From Deltaproteobacteria bacterium (GTDB taxonomy: Bacteria; Myxococcota_A; UBA9160; UBA4427), in the NCBI GenBank assembly GCA_029261835.1, contig JAJDAO010000026.1, forward strand, positions 1-64,000: 64,000 nt of DNA, in the 5' to 3' direction. This document shows positions 63,525-64,000 of the stretch, one piece after another. Below the pieces are notes generated by a model. It ran no database searches. It saw only the letters and a program-made list of their open reading frames with translations, and had not been told where the DNA came from. Positions within the stretch are counted from its first letter, which is position 1, and every line of letters starts with the position of its first letter. The translations under genes and the position numbers were made by a program.

Positions 63525-64000
63525 GTGGCTGAGGAAACTCTGATCGCGAATGGAAATGTTCTGGATGGCTCCGGGAGCTCGGCCGTGGCCGCGGATGTTC
63601 GAATCCGCGATGGCCGCATCGTGGAGGTGCAACCGGGCCTGACGCCGAATGGCGCGACGGTGATCGATGTCGCCGGCCTGACTGTGGCTCCCGGATTCAT
63701 TGACGCGCACACGCACGCGGAGTTCGTGATTGCGGCGGAGAGAAGCGCCCACTATATGGAGCCGTTCGTCCGCCAGGGCATCACGACGATGGTGACCGGG
63801 AACTGCGGCGTGTCTCCCGCGCCGTTCGACGCCACGAATGCGGAGCATATGGAGTCTTACTGGGACTGCCTGCTGCCGGAGGAGGGATTGCCCTGGGCGT
63901 GGAATACGATGGGGGACTTCCTGAAGAGGCTGGACGGCTCCGGCGCGGTCCTGAATCTCGCGCAACTCGTGGGCCACGGCGCCGTGCGGCTGTGGGCGAT
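63525..64000 (+). CDS. N-acyl-D-amino-acid deacylase/D-aminoacylase-like amidohydrolase (3' end off the window)
   Basis: First 158 residues of a gene that runs past the window. GTG start after AGAGAGG; an ATG six bases earlier is out of frame. ADVRIRDGRIVEVQ and VAPGFIDAHTHAEF (metal-binding HxH) mark the amidohydrolase superfamily; RQGITTMVTGNCGVSPAP is typical of D-aminoacylases. Hydrolyses the amide of N-acyl-D-amino acids or relatives, in the cytosol. Confidence 0.88.
   Translation, partial: MAEETLIANGNVLDGSGSSAVAADVRIRDGRIVEVQPGLTPNGATVIDVAGLTVAPGFIDAHTHAEFVIAAERSAHYMEPFVRQGITTMVTGNCGVSPAPFDATNAEHMESYWDCLLPEEGLPWAWNTMGDFLKRLDGSGAVLNLAQLVGHGAVRLWA

Noticed and set aside
1..64000. CRISPR array, rRNA genes, prophage or complete insertion sequence
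   Set aside because: No short regularly spaced repeats, no rRNA sequence, no phage structural genes, and only C-terminal transposase scraps were found.

Overview
This 64 kb window is GC-rich chromosomal DNA from a Gram-negative, lipid-metabolising bacterium. No ribosomal or other phylogenetic marker gene is present. PEP-CTERM sorting signals, a GspC-like PDZ protein, pcm-nlpD, acyl-CoA dehydrogenases, a CaiB/BaiF CoA-transferase, a wax-ester/triacylglycerol cluster, an F420-type LLM oxidoreductase and membrane-anchored spermidine synthase-like and GT-C proteins fit an uncultured Myxococcota/Binatota/'deltaproteobacterial' lineage. That placement is inference.

Layout. 1-7.3 kb: an operon of a giant repeat surface protein (5' end off the window), a hybrid histidine kinase with two HPt domains and a REC-GGDEF-EAL regulator; stop/start overlaps couple the genes. 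7.3-12.4 kb: a membrane sulfatase divergent from a winged-helix/AAA/TPR regulator. 12.5-13.0 kb: a carboxymuconolactone decarboxylase/AhpD-like gene whose reading frame is interrupted by TGA exactly where the second Cys of the CxxC motif should be, followed by a hairpin at bacterial SECIS distance; this is a strong selenoprotein (CxxU) candidate and the best find here. 13.2-17.2 kb: small membrane protein, exported FkbM-type protein, APC permease, PEP-CTERM protein. 17.2-29.5 kb: lipid block with two acyl-CoA dehydrogenases plus the relic of a third, CoA-transferase, LysR regulator with a palindromic operator, FadD17-like ligase, then PlsB, WS/DGAT and HAD-PlsC, a complete set for storage-lipid assembly. 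29.5-31.8 kb: gene and transposase relics, a cytochrome c, and tRNA-Arg(CCT).

32-44.2 kb: spermidine synthase-like fusion, PEP-CTERM protein, PDZ protein, large Cys-containing secreted protein, Gfo/Idh/MocA oxidoreductase, apt, nlpD-like, pcm, M20 hydrolase. 44.3-53.7 kb: CehA-like PHP hydrolase, MDR dehydrogenase, enoyl-CoA hydratase, sphingosine-phosphate-lyase-like enzyme, GH38 alpha-mannosidase, SRPBCC protein. 53.9-58.9 kb: two phytoene-desaturase-like flavoproteins, LLM oxidoreductase, YaiI. 59.3-64 kb: RNHCP protein, a GT-C/methyltransferase/GT2 operon, and the start of a D-aminoacylase-like amidohydrolase.

A window-wide regulatory pattern: at least eight genes lacking a clear Shine-Dalgarno have a TANNNT -10-like hexamer ending 6-8 nt before the start codon, as expected for leaderless transcripts.
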